DNA of 32,945 nt from Planctomycetota bacterium (GCA_024278415.1 JAJRTI010000803.1:1-32945); one strand, 5' to 3'; positions 8,635-17,572 are shown, counted from the stretch's first letter. Translations and numbers: made by a program. Notes: a model not told the origin generated them from the sequence alone.

Positions 8635-9377
8635 GACAATCAGAAACCCCGACAGAATCACCGAGTCAATCTGCCACGCGCCGGCGCAACGATCCCTCCG
8701 CTGCTCCATCCGGGCGCACAGTCATGACGCGTTCCCCAGCAGGCTATCCGGGAACATCTTGCGGGCGTCGGTATTAGGAGGCCTTGGCTGCGCGCGTCGC
8801 CTTCGATTTCAGCCCTGGCTTTCGAGGAGCCCGCTCTCGCGGAAGTTGCCCCGACGCGTGGAGCAACATCTCCAGACGACGGTTCCCACGCGGAGTCGCC
8901 TGGCTGCGTCGCGAACGCCACTGGCAGGCGTGGCGTGGCGTGGGATTCCGGGAATGGCAGCTCCTGCAAGTCTGAGCATGCGGAGATGCTAACGCACCTC
9001 TGTCGCGTTGTCCAGACGTTTCATGCGCATGGTGCCCCAATGGTGTTCGACACGCGGCACACAATCGGCCGGCGAACACGATTGGAGCGTGATTCTCCCA
9101 TCGTGGCCGGTGTTGTCGGTTGGGGGTAGTCGGTGTTTGAGCCGCGCCATTCCAGTCGAGAACCACAGACCGCCGCCCCGTGCATCGGATCAGTGATCTT
9201 GCGGAAGTCGTGGCCGCCGCGGCGGGGCAGATATCGCGCCAAACGCCATTGTCCCCAGACCCCGGGCCGCCTGGGCGGGACTCCAAACAGCGGCAACCCA
9301 CTCGCTTGGCGACATCACGCAGCCCAACACCTGCGGCGGCGAAGGGGATACCCCGGCCACCGATTTCCGCTCGCCTC
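8635..9377. other. Long intergenic region with no supported gene
   Basis: The 743 bp between the HD-protein gene and the rhomboid gene show no recognisable gene, tRNA or repeat. Open frames on both strands are Arg/Pro/Ser-rich and lack motifs. The stretch should contain the end of the large acs operon and the start of the protease transcript. A short GGGG-ATA-CCCC hairpin at 9344-9354 is too weak to call a terminator. Confidence 0.45.
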
Positions 9378-10118
9378 CTACCCCAGGAACTTCCCTGCTC
9401 CCATCCGCTTCCCCGTCTCCGTACGGAAGACCTTGCGTGCGAGCTTCTTCACTTCCTCCTCGCCTCGGCCCTCGGCTTCGTCGGCCAGATTGACGAGCCA
9501 GTCTGCATCCCAGATGATCTGGAATTCGAGCGTGTCGATATCGTTTGCACTGTGGTGGCTGCCCACGATGCGGCACACGTGGTCGATCTGTTCGTGGGGC
9601 ACGTTGTGCTTTTCGAGGATCTGCCGTGCGATGGCCGGCCCCTCCATCTCTTGGTATTTTCCGGCACAGGAGCCGTGCTTGCGTTCGGCCTCTTGGATAC
9701 CGATATCGTGGAGGAGGGCCGCGGCCTTGACGACTAAGGGATCGCCGCCCTCGGCTTCGAGCAACTGCTGCGCGTAGTCGAGCACGGCAAGCGCGTGGCG
9801 GATGCGCCGGTCGTCGTCGCCGAACACGCCCTTCATCTCATCGATGAGCCCGTCGCAGAGGGATGCGGCGCAGGAGGCCGGCGCGTCGGCGTCGGTGTCG
9901 GCGTCGAGGCCAAGGCACTCCTTCGCGTACTGGCACCACTCTGCGCAGCCCAGCCTCACCTTGGGGTTCATCACGTCCCCGCCACACTTGCCACACTTGC
10001 GTTGGGGGTCGTCTTTCCAGAACTCGATGGGCGAGGCGCAATGGGGGCAGGCGACCTCGAAGATGTCGCCAGTCTTCCAAAACCGGCGATCTTGGCCGGG
10101 ACACTTGTACAGCGCCAT
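9378..10118 (-). CDS. Zinc-ribbon HD-domain phosphohydrolase-like protein
   Basis: This 246-residue protein has two parts. The N-terminus holds cysteine pairs that look like a metal-binding ribbon (C24-x2-C27, C42-x2-C45) followed by C58, C62 and C68. The second half is an HD domain with H108, the H137-D138 pair in AALLHDIGI, and SHHS near 187-190, matching metal-dependent phosphohydrolases. It is the last gene of the acs operon, 36 bp after the redoxin-like lipoprotein. An HD protein with this CPGQD opening is, to my memory, found beside acetyl-CoA pathway genes in other anaerobes, but its substrate is not established. A regulatory or nucleotide-hydrolysing role is inference. Confidence 0.75.
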   Translation of the reverse strand: MALYKCPGQDRRFWKTGDIFEVACPHCASPIEFWKDDPQRKCGKCGGDVMNPKVRLGCAEWCQYAKECLGLDADTDADAPASCAASLCDGLIDEMKGVFGDDDRRIRHALAVLDYAQQLLEAEGGDPLVVKAAALLHDIGIQEAERKHGSCAGKYQEMEGPAIARQILEKHNVPHEQIDHVCRIVGSHHSANDIDTLEFQIIWDADWLVNLADEAEGRGEEEVKKLARKVFRTETGKRMGAGKFLG

Positions 10119-10154
10119 TGTCGTAATCCTTTCTGGGGCCGCGGGCGGCGGGGC

Positions 10155-10721
10155 TCACCCGCCGTAGAGGTCGTTCCTCGCGACTTGCGCCTGATACGCG
10201 GCGGCCTGAGCCTGTCGAGCAAGCCTGTCGATCTCGCGCAGCGCACCCGTGGCCACGATCGTCTGGTCGTTGTCGAGCACAAACGCGGTCGTGTTTTCCG
10301 ATACCCCGTATCGCTGATGCAGAATCTGATCGGGGTCGCGTAAGGTGACCATGCCGGGTGCGGTGACGTCACATTTGTGCGGACATCGCTGAGCGGACGC
10401 CCTACAACGCCCGCAGGAGCAGATGAGCACGACCGTGACGTCTCGCGCGGGCACGATGCCCTCGTTCCTCAGTTTGGTCACCGTGTCCGCGCAACCTCCC
10501 GTAGTGAACACCAGAATCGCAGCATCGTCGAGCACGGACGAAAGCGTCCTCTTGTGCCCTTGGGCATCGGCGAAGTTTACATCGGGAGCTGGCGCCCCGA
10601 TCTGCACGGCCGGGGCGCCGGAAAGGATCGTGCCGGAAAGCGATTCCACGCGCGTGGTGTTGCATCCAAGTGGCAGGGCCAGCAACAGCACCCAAGAGGC
10701 AATCCCTAGTCGGCCGAACAT
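10155..10721 (-). CDS. Cys-rich redoxin-like lipoprotein
   Basis: The 188-residue product begins with a lipoprotein signal ending in LPLGC (C20); a strong GAGGAGGA site upstream supports this start over a longer frame. The rest resembles a peroxiredoxin/thioredoxin fold: GAPAPDVNFADAQG opening (42-55), a strand ending in VFTTGGC (C77 at the usual active-site position), and a late FVLDNDQTIVATG strand pair. A cluster of five more cysteines (C101, C103, C106, C113, C117; C-x-C-x2-C then C-x3-C) is unusual for the fold and could bind a metal or Fe-S centre. It lies in the acs operon after acsE. A role in thiol or metal handling at the cell envelope is inference. The family is not firmly recognised. 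Confidence 0.65.
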   Translation of the reverse strand: MFGRLGIASWVLLLALPLGCNTTRVESLSGTILSGAPAVQIGAPAPDVNFADAQGHKRTLSSVLDDAAILVFTTGGCADTVTKLRNEGIVPARDVTVVLICSCGRCRASAQRCPHKCDVTAPGMVTLRDPDQILHQRYGVSENTTAFVLDNDQTIVATGALREIDRLARQAQAAAYQAQVARNDLYGG

Positions 10722-10867
10722 AGCGGTGTCCTCCTCTACCAGATAGAAGAAACGATGTCCTGGCTGGCAAGAACACGCGGCCCTGTCGGGGGCCACGCGC
10801 GGACGCGATGCCCAGGCTTGGCTGGCGGCCAAGGGGTCGAGGCGAGAAGCTGCACGGCGGCGAAGGT

Positions 10868-11680
10868 TTAGAGGCGCCCCGCCTTCAGCCACGAATCGCT
10901 GTAGATCTGCTTGTTCATGCACATCTCAGCCGTGAGTGCGGCGTCGACCAGTTCCGTATCCAGCACGTCGCAGATCGCCGAGTCCATACCAACGGCCGCT
11001 CCCATGACCAGGAACGTGCGGTTGATGAGCGACTTGAGGCTGTGCTTGGGCGCCATCTGTGAGACGTTGCTCAGCCCGACCGTGATGTGCGGAGGCGGGT
11101 CGGCCATGTACAGCACTTGGGTGATCACTTCGAGGATGAAGCGCGGCTGATCCTGGCTGCAGTTGAGCGGCAGCACGATGGGATCGATGAAGATCCGGTC
11201 GGTCTCGACTCCCGCCATCATGGTCTTTTCCATGATCGTGGCTGCGATCTCGACCCGCTTCTCAACGTTCTGCGGCACGCCCTCCTTGTCCATGGTCAGG
11301 GCGATGAGCGAGCACTCGTGTTCCTGCACGAGTGCGAGGTACCTGTCCAGCACTCCATCATCGCTCTTGGTGTTGAGGGGGCACGAGTTGATGATGAAAT
11401 TCGTGCCCTTGTTCACGACCTCGATGCCGGCCTGGATCACGTTGAACTTCTGCGAATCGAGCGCGAGAGGGGTGTCGCACGTCTCCTGGACGGTCTCGAC
11501 AAGCCACTTCATCGCGTCCTCTTGGTCCGCGGCCGCGGTGCCCACGTTCACGTCGAGGTACTTCGCGCCGGCCTCCGTTTGCCTTTTGGCCAAATCTTGG
11601 ATGACGGTCTTATCCCGGTCGGCTACAGCCGCCTTCACGTCTCGGAACATGCCGTTGATACGTTCGCCAATGAAGATCAT
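10868..11680 (-). CDS. acsE: Methyltetrahydrofolate:corrinoid/iron-sulfur protein methyltransferase
   Basis: AcsE transfers the methyl group of methyl-tetrahydrofolate to the cobalt of the corrinoid/iron-sulfur protein (AcsCD) in the methyl branch of the Wood-Ljungdahl pathway. The 270-residue length suits the family. It starts with the typical MIFIGERING and shows the pterin-binding TIM-barrel signatures AKYLDVNVGT, PLALDSQK and the late GLSNVSQMAP. The start is chosen for its GGAG ribosome site and family length; the longer open frame reads back into acsD and has no family similarity. It follows acsD by 41 bp, in a spacer that contains a run of nine G on the plus strand. Confidence 0.95.
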   Translation of the reverse strand: MIFIGERINGMFRDVKAAVADRDKTVIQDLAKRQTEAGAKYLDVNVGTAAADQEDAMKWLVETVQETCDTPLALDSQKFNVIQAGIEVVNKGTNFIINSCPLNTKSDDGVLDRYLALVQEHECSLIALTMDKEGVPQNVEKRVEIAATIMEKTMMAGVETDRIFIDPIVLPLNCSQDQPRFILEVITQVLYMADPPPHITVGLSNVSQMAPKHSLKSLINRTFLVMGAAVGMDSAICDVLDTELVDAALTAEMCMNKQIYSDSWLKAGRL

Positions 11681-11721
11681 CGTCGAGTCTCCGCTCGGGT
11701 GTTTGGGGGGGGGAAAGGGGA

Positions 11722-12684
11722 TCAGCCTGTGAGATCGGCCACGAGGCCCTTGATCGTCGCCGCGGTCTTGGGGTGCCGGACGCGGCAGATGTCCGCGCCC
11801 GACTGGAGCAGCGCGGCCGCGGTGACGGTTTCCCACATGGGGCCTCGGATCGACTGCGGGCCCCACTCAGGGGCGTCCGCGTCGTTGGACCGGGCTTCCT
11901 TGCTCTTCCAGGCTTCGAAGCCGCAGTCGCAGATGGTGGGCATGGCCATCATCTTGTCGCCGCCCAGGGCCGCGAGGCGTTCACGTTCCTGGATGCTGTA
12001 CGTGTACTCAAGGCCGTAGCCCAATGCGCCCGTGGTCTGGAACATCACGATTCGGTCGAGTGGAAAGTCCATCTCCGATACGAGAATGTTCACCTGCTTG
12101 GCGATGTTGATGTCCAACGGAGCCAAGGAGATGATGCTGTGGCCGTCGGCCAGCGCGACCGCGGCCAGCGTCTTGTAGTTCGCTTCGGTCACCACGCCGA
12201 GCAGGCACCGCTCTCCCTTGGTGGCGGCGGAAACCTGGGGCATAACCGCGTTGTCCTTGGCATCGTCGCCACATCCCCAGATGATGAGCGGCACGCCCAC
12301 GGCCTCCAGCACGGCTTTGGCCGCGGCCACGGCTTGCTCCGCCGAGCGGTCGCCCTTGTCCGGATGGATGCCGTCGAGCTTGAGACAGATCAGGTCCGCG
12401 CCGTATTCGTCGACACACTTCTTGGCCCAAGCGCCGGGGTCGTCCCACACGTCGCTGTGGGCTTGCGCGAGCGTCTCCGGCCAATCGCTGGGCGCGGCGT
12501 CGAGCACGTCCATGGCCACGTACGTCCTGTTGCCAGCCTCGCCCTCGAAGTCCATGTAGGGCACGGTTTGCGCGCCGCCAACGGTGACGACGCTCGTACG
12601 CGTGCCGCCATCATCAGCCGTGGCGCCGATGGCCAATTCGTTCACCTTGTTTGACCAGCGTTCTGCAACGTCTGGAACTTGCAT
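11722..12684 (-). CDS. acsD: Corrinoid/iron-sulfur protein small subunit
   Basis: AcsD is the small subunit of the corrinoid/iron-sulfur protein that carries the methyl group from AcsE to acetyl-CoA synthase. The 320-residue protein is full length and has family features: the GGAQTVPYMDFEG segment, GADLICLKLDGIHPD, PLIIWGCGD, SLAPLDINIAKQ, and the C-terminal GADICRVRHPKT. It is a TIM-barrel protein that forms a heterodimer with AcsC over the cobalamin. It sits between the CooC-type ATPase and acsE in one operon, with short spacers on both sides. Confidence 0.95.
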   Translation of the reverse strand: MQVPDVAERWSNKVNELAIGATADDGGTRTSVVTVGGAQTVPYMDFEGEAGNRTYVAMDVLDAAPSDWPETLAQAHSDVWDDPGAWAKKCVDEYGADLICLKLDGIHPDKGDRSAEQAVAAAKAVLEAVGVPLIIWGCGDDAKDNAVMPQVSAATKGERCLLGVVTEANYKTLAAVALADGHSIISLAPLDINIAKQVNILVSEMDFPLDRIVMFQTTGALGYGLEYTYSIQERERLAALGGDKMMAMPTICDCGFEAWKSKEARSNDADAPEWGPQSIRGPMWETVTAAALLQSGADICRVRHPKTAATIKGLVADLTG

Positions 12685-12735
12685 GGTGGGTTCTCCTAAC
12701 GGGATGGTGTTTTGCGGTCGTTTTCGATGGGGGTG

Positions 12736-13497
12736 TCACTTCACGCCAAGCTTGGCCAACATCTCGCCCAAGCCCACGAGCGTGGCGTTGTCGTCGGGCA
12801 GTGAGGTCAAGGGCGCGCCCGTCGTGGACGCGTCGTAGATGGCCGAGTCATGCGGGAACACGCCAGCCAGCTCCAGGCCCATGTCCGCCACAATGGCTTG
12901 GGCCGCGTCGGTCAGCTCGCGCTGGGATGCGCGGTTGATGACCGTAACACGCTGCTTGACCGCGATGGACAACTGCCGCGACAGGTCCACGACTCGCTTG
13001 GCCGACTGGAGGCTCACAACGGTGGGCTCCGCCACCGCGATGAGCAGGTCTACGTCACGGGTGGTGCGCCGGGACAGGTGCTCCATGCCGGCTTCATTGT
13101 CGACCACGACGAAGGGGTAGTCTTCGCTAGCTTTGTCGAGGAATCCGCGCAGTAGATTGTTGACGTAGCAGTAGCACTTGGGGCCTTCGGGCCGGCCCAT
13201 GGTGAGCAGGTCGAAGCCCGGCTGCTCCGCGATGGATTGCTGGATCAGCAACTCGATCTGCCGGTCTTTGGACATGCCTTCGGCGATCTTGAGCCGGCGC
13301 TCGACCGCGTTGTCGCGAATATCGGCGATCGTGGACTTGACTTCGACTCCGAGCGCAGCGCCAAGCGTGGCATTGGGATCGGCGTCCACCGCGAGCACGG
13401 GCCGGCCGAAAGCCTGGCAGAGGTGGCGCACGGTGAGCGCGGCAAGCGTGCTCTTGCCCGTGCCTCCTTTGCCAGAGAATGCGATAGTGAATGCCAT
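12736..13497 (-). CDS. CooC/AcsF-type nickel-maturation ATPase
   Basis: The 253-residue protein is a MinD-like P-loop ATPase of the CooC/AcsF type, which helps insert nickel into CODH or acetyl-CoA synthase. The deviant Walker A (SGKGGTGKST, 8-17) opens the protein, the VDADPN switch follows near 38-42, and a C-x-C pair (C108, C110 in KCYCYV) marks the nickel-binding site of this family. It lies between acsV and acsD. Whether it serves CODH (CooC) or ACS (AcsF) cannot be told from sequence. A second CooC-type domain, fused to a receiver, is encoded before acsA, so the locus has two such ATPases. Confidence 0.9.
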   Translation of the reverse strand: MAFTIAFSGKGGTGKSTLAALTVRHLCQAFGRPVLAVDADPNATLGAALGVEVKSTIADIRDNAVERRLKIAEGMSKDRQIELLIQQSIAEQPGFDLLTMGRPEGPKCYCYVNNLLRGFLDKASEDYPFVVVDNEAGMEHLSRRTTRDVDLLIAVAEPTVVSLQSAKRVVDLSRQLSIAVKQRVTVINRASQRELTDAAQAIVADMGLELAGVFPHDSAIYDASTTGAPLTSLPDDNATLVGLGEMLAKLGVK

Positions 13498-13524
13498 TGT
13501 CTGTACTCGGTGTCGGAGGCGGCT

Positions 13525-15504
13525 TCAGCCCGCCACCGCGGGCATGCGCTCGGCAAAGGCCTTCGCAACCGACGGGAACTCGTCGAGGTTGGTGTGGGGC
13601 AGGAACTGGGCCTGCACGAACTCGTCCATGTACCGCGGGTTGCTCATCAGATCGAAGTACGTCATCTCCGACGCGATCTTGTGGACGGCGTGGAAGGCCT
13701 CGTTGGACAGCAGGGCCATCTTGGCGCCGGCAACGGCCGTGTTGCCAACAAACTTGATGCGCTCGCGCGGCATATCCGGCAGCATGCCGATGGTGATCGC
13801 GCTGTCCACGTCAAGATAGTTGCCGAAGCCGCCGGCCAGGAGGACGTGGTGAATGTCGTTGATGCTGAGGCCGAGCGACTCAATCAGCACAGAGATGGCG
13901 GCGTAAATCGCGGCCTTGCTGCGCATCAGATTCTGGATATCGAACTGCGTGATTGCGATGTCGGATTGGATACCGGCTTCTTGCTGCCAGGCGATCACGA
14001 ACTCAGGGCCGTCGTGCCCTTGCCGAATGCGGTCGCAGGGCAGGTCCATTTGGATGCGGCCGGTGCGGTCGATCACGCCAGTGCGCAGCATCTCAGCGAG
14101 ACAGTCGAGCAGGCCGGAGCCGCAGATCCCGCAGGGCGGGGCGTTGTCGATCGTCACGTAGGCCACGTCGAGGCCGGCGACGAGGGTGAGCTTTTCGATG
14201 GCTCCTTGGGCCGCCCGCATGCCGTGGCGCACGCCGCTGCCCTCGAAGGCTGGCCCGGCCGAGGCGGAGCAGCACACGAGCCACTCGCGGTTGCCCAGCA
14301 CGACTTCGCCATTGGTGCCGATGTCGACAAACAGGGCGATCTCTTCGGCCTCGTGCAGTCCAATGGCCAGGATGCCCGCGGTGATGTCGCTGCCCACGTA
14401 TGCGGCGACGCTGGGCAGGCAGTAGAGCACGCCGCGAGCACTGATGCGCAGCCCGGCTTCGCCCGCGCGCAGCGAGGGGATAATGTTGGCGGAGGGCACG
14501 TACGGCTCGCTGCGGATGCCCGCCGGATTCATGCCAAGCAGGAAGTGCATCATGGCCGTGTTGCCGGCGCACATGACGCACCCGATCTCGGTGAGGTTGA
14601 TCTCCTGGCGGTTGGCCAGAGCTTCGATCAGGTGGTTCACGTCGCCCAGGACCAGCTTCGTCATTTCATCGAGGGCGTCGTTCTGCACCGCGTAGATGAT
14701 ACGCGCGATGTAATCTTCGCCGAAGCGGGCCTGGGAGTTGTACGTGGCTTCGGCATCGATCGTTTCGCCATTGGCGAGATTGATCAGATGCGCGACCACG
14801 GTCGTGGTGCCGATGTCTACGGCCACGCCGAAGTGGCGCCGCGACGTGTCGCCAGGCTCGATCTCCACCAACACCTCGGCCGGCCCTCGGTGGGCGATGA
14901 TCGCCGTCACCTTCCAGCGCGCCTGTCGCAGGAGCGTCGAGAGTTCTTGGAGCAGGTTGAACCCGGTCTGCATAGTGTCGGGCTCAATGCCAATCTGCTC
15001 GCCAACGGCAAACGAGAGCCGTTCGTGGTCTGCGACCGTGTCCTCCGAGGTGGGAGGTGAGAGTTCCACATACACCTTGCGCACCAGCGGGTCAACGCCC
15101 GCCTCGACGATGTGCGTCAGCCCCGACGGTTGCATGATGGCGAGGCGGTGAGCATCCAGATCGAGCGGGATACGCCCGGGCAGCATGCGCGTCTCGTCGG
15201 GCACGATGATTTCGGCCGGCCCCCAAATCGTCGTCTCGCACGCGAGGACGTAGTTCTGCTTGATCTCGTCCCGGGTGAGCAGGGTCGTCGGCGGGCTGTC
15301 GAGGATGCCCACGTTGACGATCACCCGGCACTTGCCACACACCGCGTTGCCGCCGCAGGCGTTGTTGAGGTACACCTCCGCCTTGCGGGCCACGGCCATG
15401 ATGGTCTCGCCAGGGACCACGTCGACCGTCACGTCGTCGGGCAGGAAATGCACCTTGACTAGGCGCTCTGCGGTCGTGGATACCTCTGGGTCGTCGGCGG
15501 TCAT
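13525..15504 (-). CDS. acsV: Corrinoid protein reductive activator (RACo-type, AcsV)
   Basis: AcsV uses ATP hydrolysis to drive re-reduction of the inactive Co(II) corrinoid protein to Co(I). The 659-residue protein begins with a plant-type [2Fe-2S] ferredoxin domain whose ligands are C50, C56, C59 and C89 (ACGGNAVCGKC, LACE). A linker region follows, then the ASKHA ATPase domain with VAVDIGTTTV, VDIGTNGEV, CGICGSGLLD and the late LAGGFGNYLD. The ATG was chosen as the start; an in-frame TTG 21 bp upstream is also possible, and neither has a clear ribosome site. The frame is the same as that of acsC upstream, separated from it only by the acsC TAG and 14 sense codons before the TTG. Confidence 0.9.
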   Translation of the reverse strand: MTADDPEVSTTAERLVKVHFLPDDVTVDVVPGETIMAVARKAEVYLNNACGGNAVCGKCRVIVNVGILDSPPTTLLTRDEIKQNYVLACETTIWGPAEIIVPDETRMLPGRIPLDLDAHRLAIMQPSGLTHIVEAGVDPLVRKVYVELSPPTSEDTVADHERLSFAVGEQIGIEPDTMQTGFNLLQELSTLLRQARWKVTAIIAHRGPAEVLVEIEPGDTSRRHFGVAVDIGTTTVVAHLINLANGETIDAEATYNSQARFGEDYIARIIYAVQNDALDEMTKLVLGDVNHLIEALANRQEINLTEIGCVMCAGNTAMMHFLLGMNPAGIRSEPYVPSANIIPSLRAGEAGLRISARGVLYCLPSVAAYVGSDITAGILAIGLHEAEEIALFVDIGTNGEVVLGNREWLVCCSASAGPAFEGSGVRHGMRAAQGAIEKLTLVAGLDVAYVTIDNAPPCGICGSGLLDCLAEMLRTGVIDRTGRIQMDLPCDRIRQGHDGPEFVIAWQQEAGIQSDIAITQFDIQNLMRSKAAIYAAISVLIESLGLSINDIHHVLLAGGFGNYLDVDSAITIGMLPDMPRERIKFVGNTAVAGAKMALLSNEAFHAVHKIASEMTYFDLMSNPRYMDEFVQAQFLPHTNLDEFPSVAKAFAERMPAVAG

Positions 15505-15567
15505 ATGGGTGCGTGCGCGATCCAAACTGTGGGAAAGGGCCGATTGGCGGACACGGCGTGGCCAAGT

Positions 15568-16914
15568 CTACGCGCCGGCCCAAACCTGTTTCAGGTAGGT
15601 CGGCAATGTGGCTGACTCGCGCGGCCCAACGAGGATCTCCCAGCCCGTCTCCTCCTCAAGCGCACCGGACATGACGGCCAGGTAGCCGGGGATGATGAGC
15701 TTCTTGTGTGAAACCTTGTCCGCGATGCCAACGTCTTGCATGGCGCGCGCGACCTTCCGCTCGCTGAGCTTGTCGCCCGAGTACGCGGTGAGCACGGATG
15801 TGCCTTCGGTGTCGACCGCGAGGATGTAGGCCGGTATGCGCGCGGCCTCCACGTCGCTCTCCACGCTGTAGTACGTGAGCGAGAAGTTGGTGGTGAACAT
15901 GACCGGGGAGTTCGCATCGACCTCGCCCACCTCGTAGAGCTTGGGCTCGACCTGCACGGGCTTCTGGGGGTCGGTGTAGATATTCATGCGCGTGGTGAGC
16001 AGGGGCATGATCTGCCCGGGCTCCACGCAATGGGTCACCACGATCCCAGCATACTTGCAGACGTACGTCGCCGCCGCGGCGATCTCCGCGAAGGGGTCGC
16101 TGGAGCGCGCCATGGCCAGGCACGGGTAACCCAGCTCTCGGAAGCTCTTGCGGATCGCCGCGCGCCGGGCCTGGGTCAGCTCAACAATCGTGGCCTTGAC
16201 TGTGGGCCGCGTGACGTCGAGCACGATGTCTTCCACACCGGCGGCCTTGACCTTCTCGACCAGCCCTGCCGTGGCGTCGAGTGAGTCGGCCTTGACCGCG
16301 AGCGGACAGGCGGCGTCCTTCGCAATCTGAGCCATCTCGTCCACATTGCTCTCGGTCGCCGCGTGAATGAGCGGCTTGCGCGCAGCCACGGGGCCAAGCG
16401 CTTGCTTGATGTTCGCGGGCGAGTCGCTCATGAGCACGAGCGCGAGCGGGGTGCCGTCGGCGACCGCCTGGACGGCCGCGGCGAACTTGGCGCCGTCGCC
16501 GGACTCGTTGATGACCACCGCGCCGTCGATCTCAATCTCCTGGCCGACGCGCACGAACTTGAGCGCGGCCAGCTTCTTGATGCGCTCAGCCAAGGCGTCG
16601 GCATCGAGCGTATCGCTCACCGTGACGCAGATGCCGCACGGATGGTGGAACTTCTCCTCGTGCCGAAAGAGGACGGTTTCCTCGCCAACTGCGATCTCGT
16701 GCGTGTCGGGCGTGCCGATCTTCACCAGCCGGATCGGCGGCGCGGACGCGGCGCCGAGTGCGGCCTTCACGTCGTCGGTGGCGTCGGGGCACTCGTCGAG
16801 GTTGGCCTTCTTTTGCGCAAACTGCACCGCGAACACCATGCAGGTGGGGCGGCCGCACTTCTTGCAGTTGGTCTTGGGCAGCAGCTTGAAAATGTCGAGG
16901 GCAGTCAAAGCCAT
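15568..16914 (-). CDS. acsC: Corrinoid/iron-sulfur protein large subunit
   Basis: AcsC is the large subunit of the corrinoid/iron-sulfur protein. The N-terminal domain holds the [4Fe-4S] site (C17, C20, C25, C42; C-x2-C-x4-C-x16-C) that reduces the cobalt. A TIM barrel and a C-terminal cobalamin-binding domain follow. The 448-residue length fits the family, so its TAG stop is a true end. It is cotranscribed between acsB and acsV and forms a complex with AcsD. Its start is well supported by the conserved opening (LTALDIFKLLPKTNCKKCG). The 88-bp spacer upstream contains AT-rich inverted repeats that are listed separately. Confidence 0.95.
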   Translation of the reverse strand: MALTALDIFKLLPKTNCKKCGRPTCMVFAVQFAQKKANLDECPDATDDVKAALGAASAPPIRLVKIGTPDTHEIAVGEETVLFRHEEKFHHPCGICVTVSDTLDADALAERIKKLAALKFVRVGQEIEIDGAVVINESGDGAKFAAAVQAVADGTPLALVLMSDSPANIKQALGPVAARKPLIHAATESNVDEMAQIAKDAACPLAVKADSLDATAGLVEKVKAAGVEDIVLDVTRPTVKATIVELTQARRAAIRKSFRELGYPCLAMARSSDPFAEIAAAATYVCKYAGIVVTHCVEPGQIMPLLTTRMNIYTDPQKPVQVEPKLYEVGEVDANSPVMFTTNFSLTYYSVESDVEAARIPAYILAVDTEGTSVLTAYSGDKLSERKVARAMQDVGIADKVSHKKLIIPGYLAVMSGALEEETGWEILVGPRESATLPTYLKQVWAGA

Positions 16915-16932
16915 TGGGGGTCTCCTCGGGGG

Positions 16933-17004
16933 ACGTAAAACGTAACGAGTAAAACGTAAGGGGAGCAGCCCTTCGCCACGTTTTACGTTTCTTGCGTTTT
17001 ACTC
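16933..17004. repeat. AT-rich inverted repeat between acsB and acsC
   Basis: The left arm (16933-16960) contains two copies of GTAAAACG and the right arm (16978-17004) contains two copies of the inverse CGTTTTAC, around a 17-nt GC-rich centre. The arms can pair imperfectly into a hairpin of about 25 bp. The composition differs sharply from the GC-rich surroundings. The right arm reaches the acsB stop codon. It could be a transcript-processing or attenuating hairpin, or a copy of a dispersed intergenic repeat. Confidence 0.7.
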
Positions 17005-17569
17005 AGAACATCGATTCCATTGCCATGGCCGGGTGCTCGACCGCGACGCAGTGGTTCATGATCGTTTCTTCGTCGGTGCCGACGGTCTCGTCGGCGATCT
17101 TGTCGATAAAGTCTTCGCCCAGGTCCAACTCGACCGAGCGCTTCACGATCTCGTCGCGCAGTTCCTCCTTCAGCTCCTTCGGCATCCAACAGACGCGAGC
17201 CAAGCCTCCGTCTGCGACGATGAACTTGCGGCTCGCAATGAACTGCTTGCTGTGGCCAATGAAACCCGGGCACTGGAGGCCGCCTCCGACCGTGCCGGCG
17301 AGCGTCGAGAACTTCATGCCACAGGGCGTTTCATCCGGGAACTCGCGGTTCACGATCATGATCCCGTTGCACATGGGCAAGAGCGCGGAGATGCACTCGA
17401 AGCAGCCGCACGAGGTCATGGGGTCGTTGACCATGCTGTACGCGCTGAACTTCTCGATCGAGCGGTTCGAGTTGTCATAGACAAATCGGTTCACGTTCTC
17501 CCACTGGCCGAGCTTCTCGTCGACGACGGCCCCCTTCTCAATGGGCTGGTTGGGGCCGGAAGGCGTAAT

Positions 17570-17572
17570 CTA
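17570..17572 (-). other. In-frame TAG at acsB codon 540
   Basis: The TAG lies between the four cysteines of the proximal [4Fe-4S] part of the A-cluster and the nickel-binding Cys-Gly-Cys. Spacing to both motifs equals that in Moorella thermoacetica ACS (recalled sequence), where the residue is glutamate in SYEINHAGPNQP. GAG to TAG is a single change. Confidence 0.9.

Noticed and set aside
8774..9301. A 175-codon minus-strand open frame in the gap before the rhomboid gene
   Set aside because: No recognisable motif, Arg/Ser/Pro-rich composition and no ribosome site; treated as chance.
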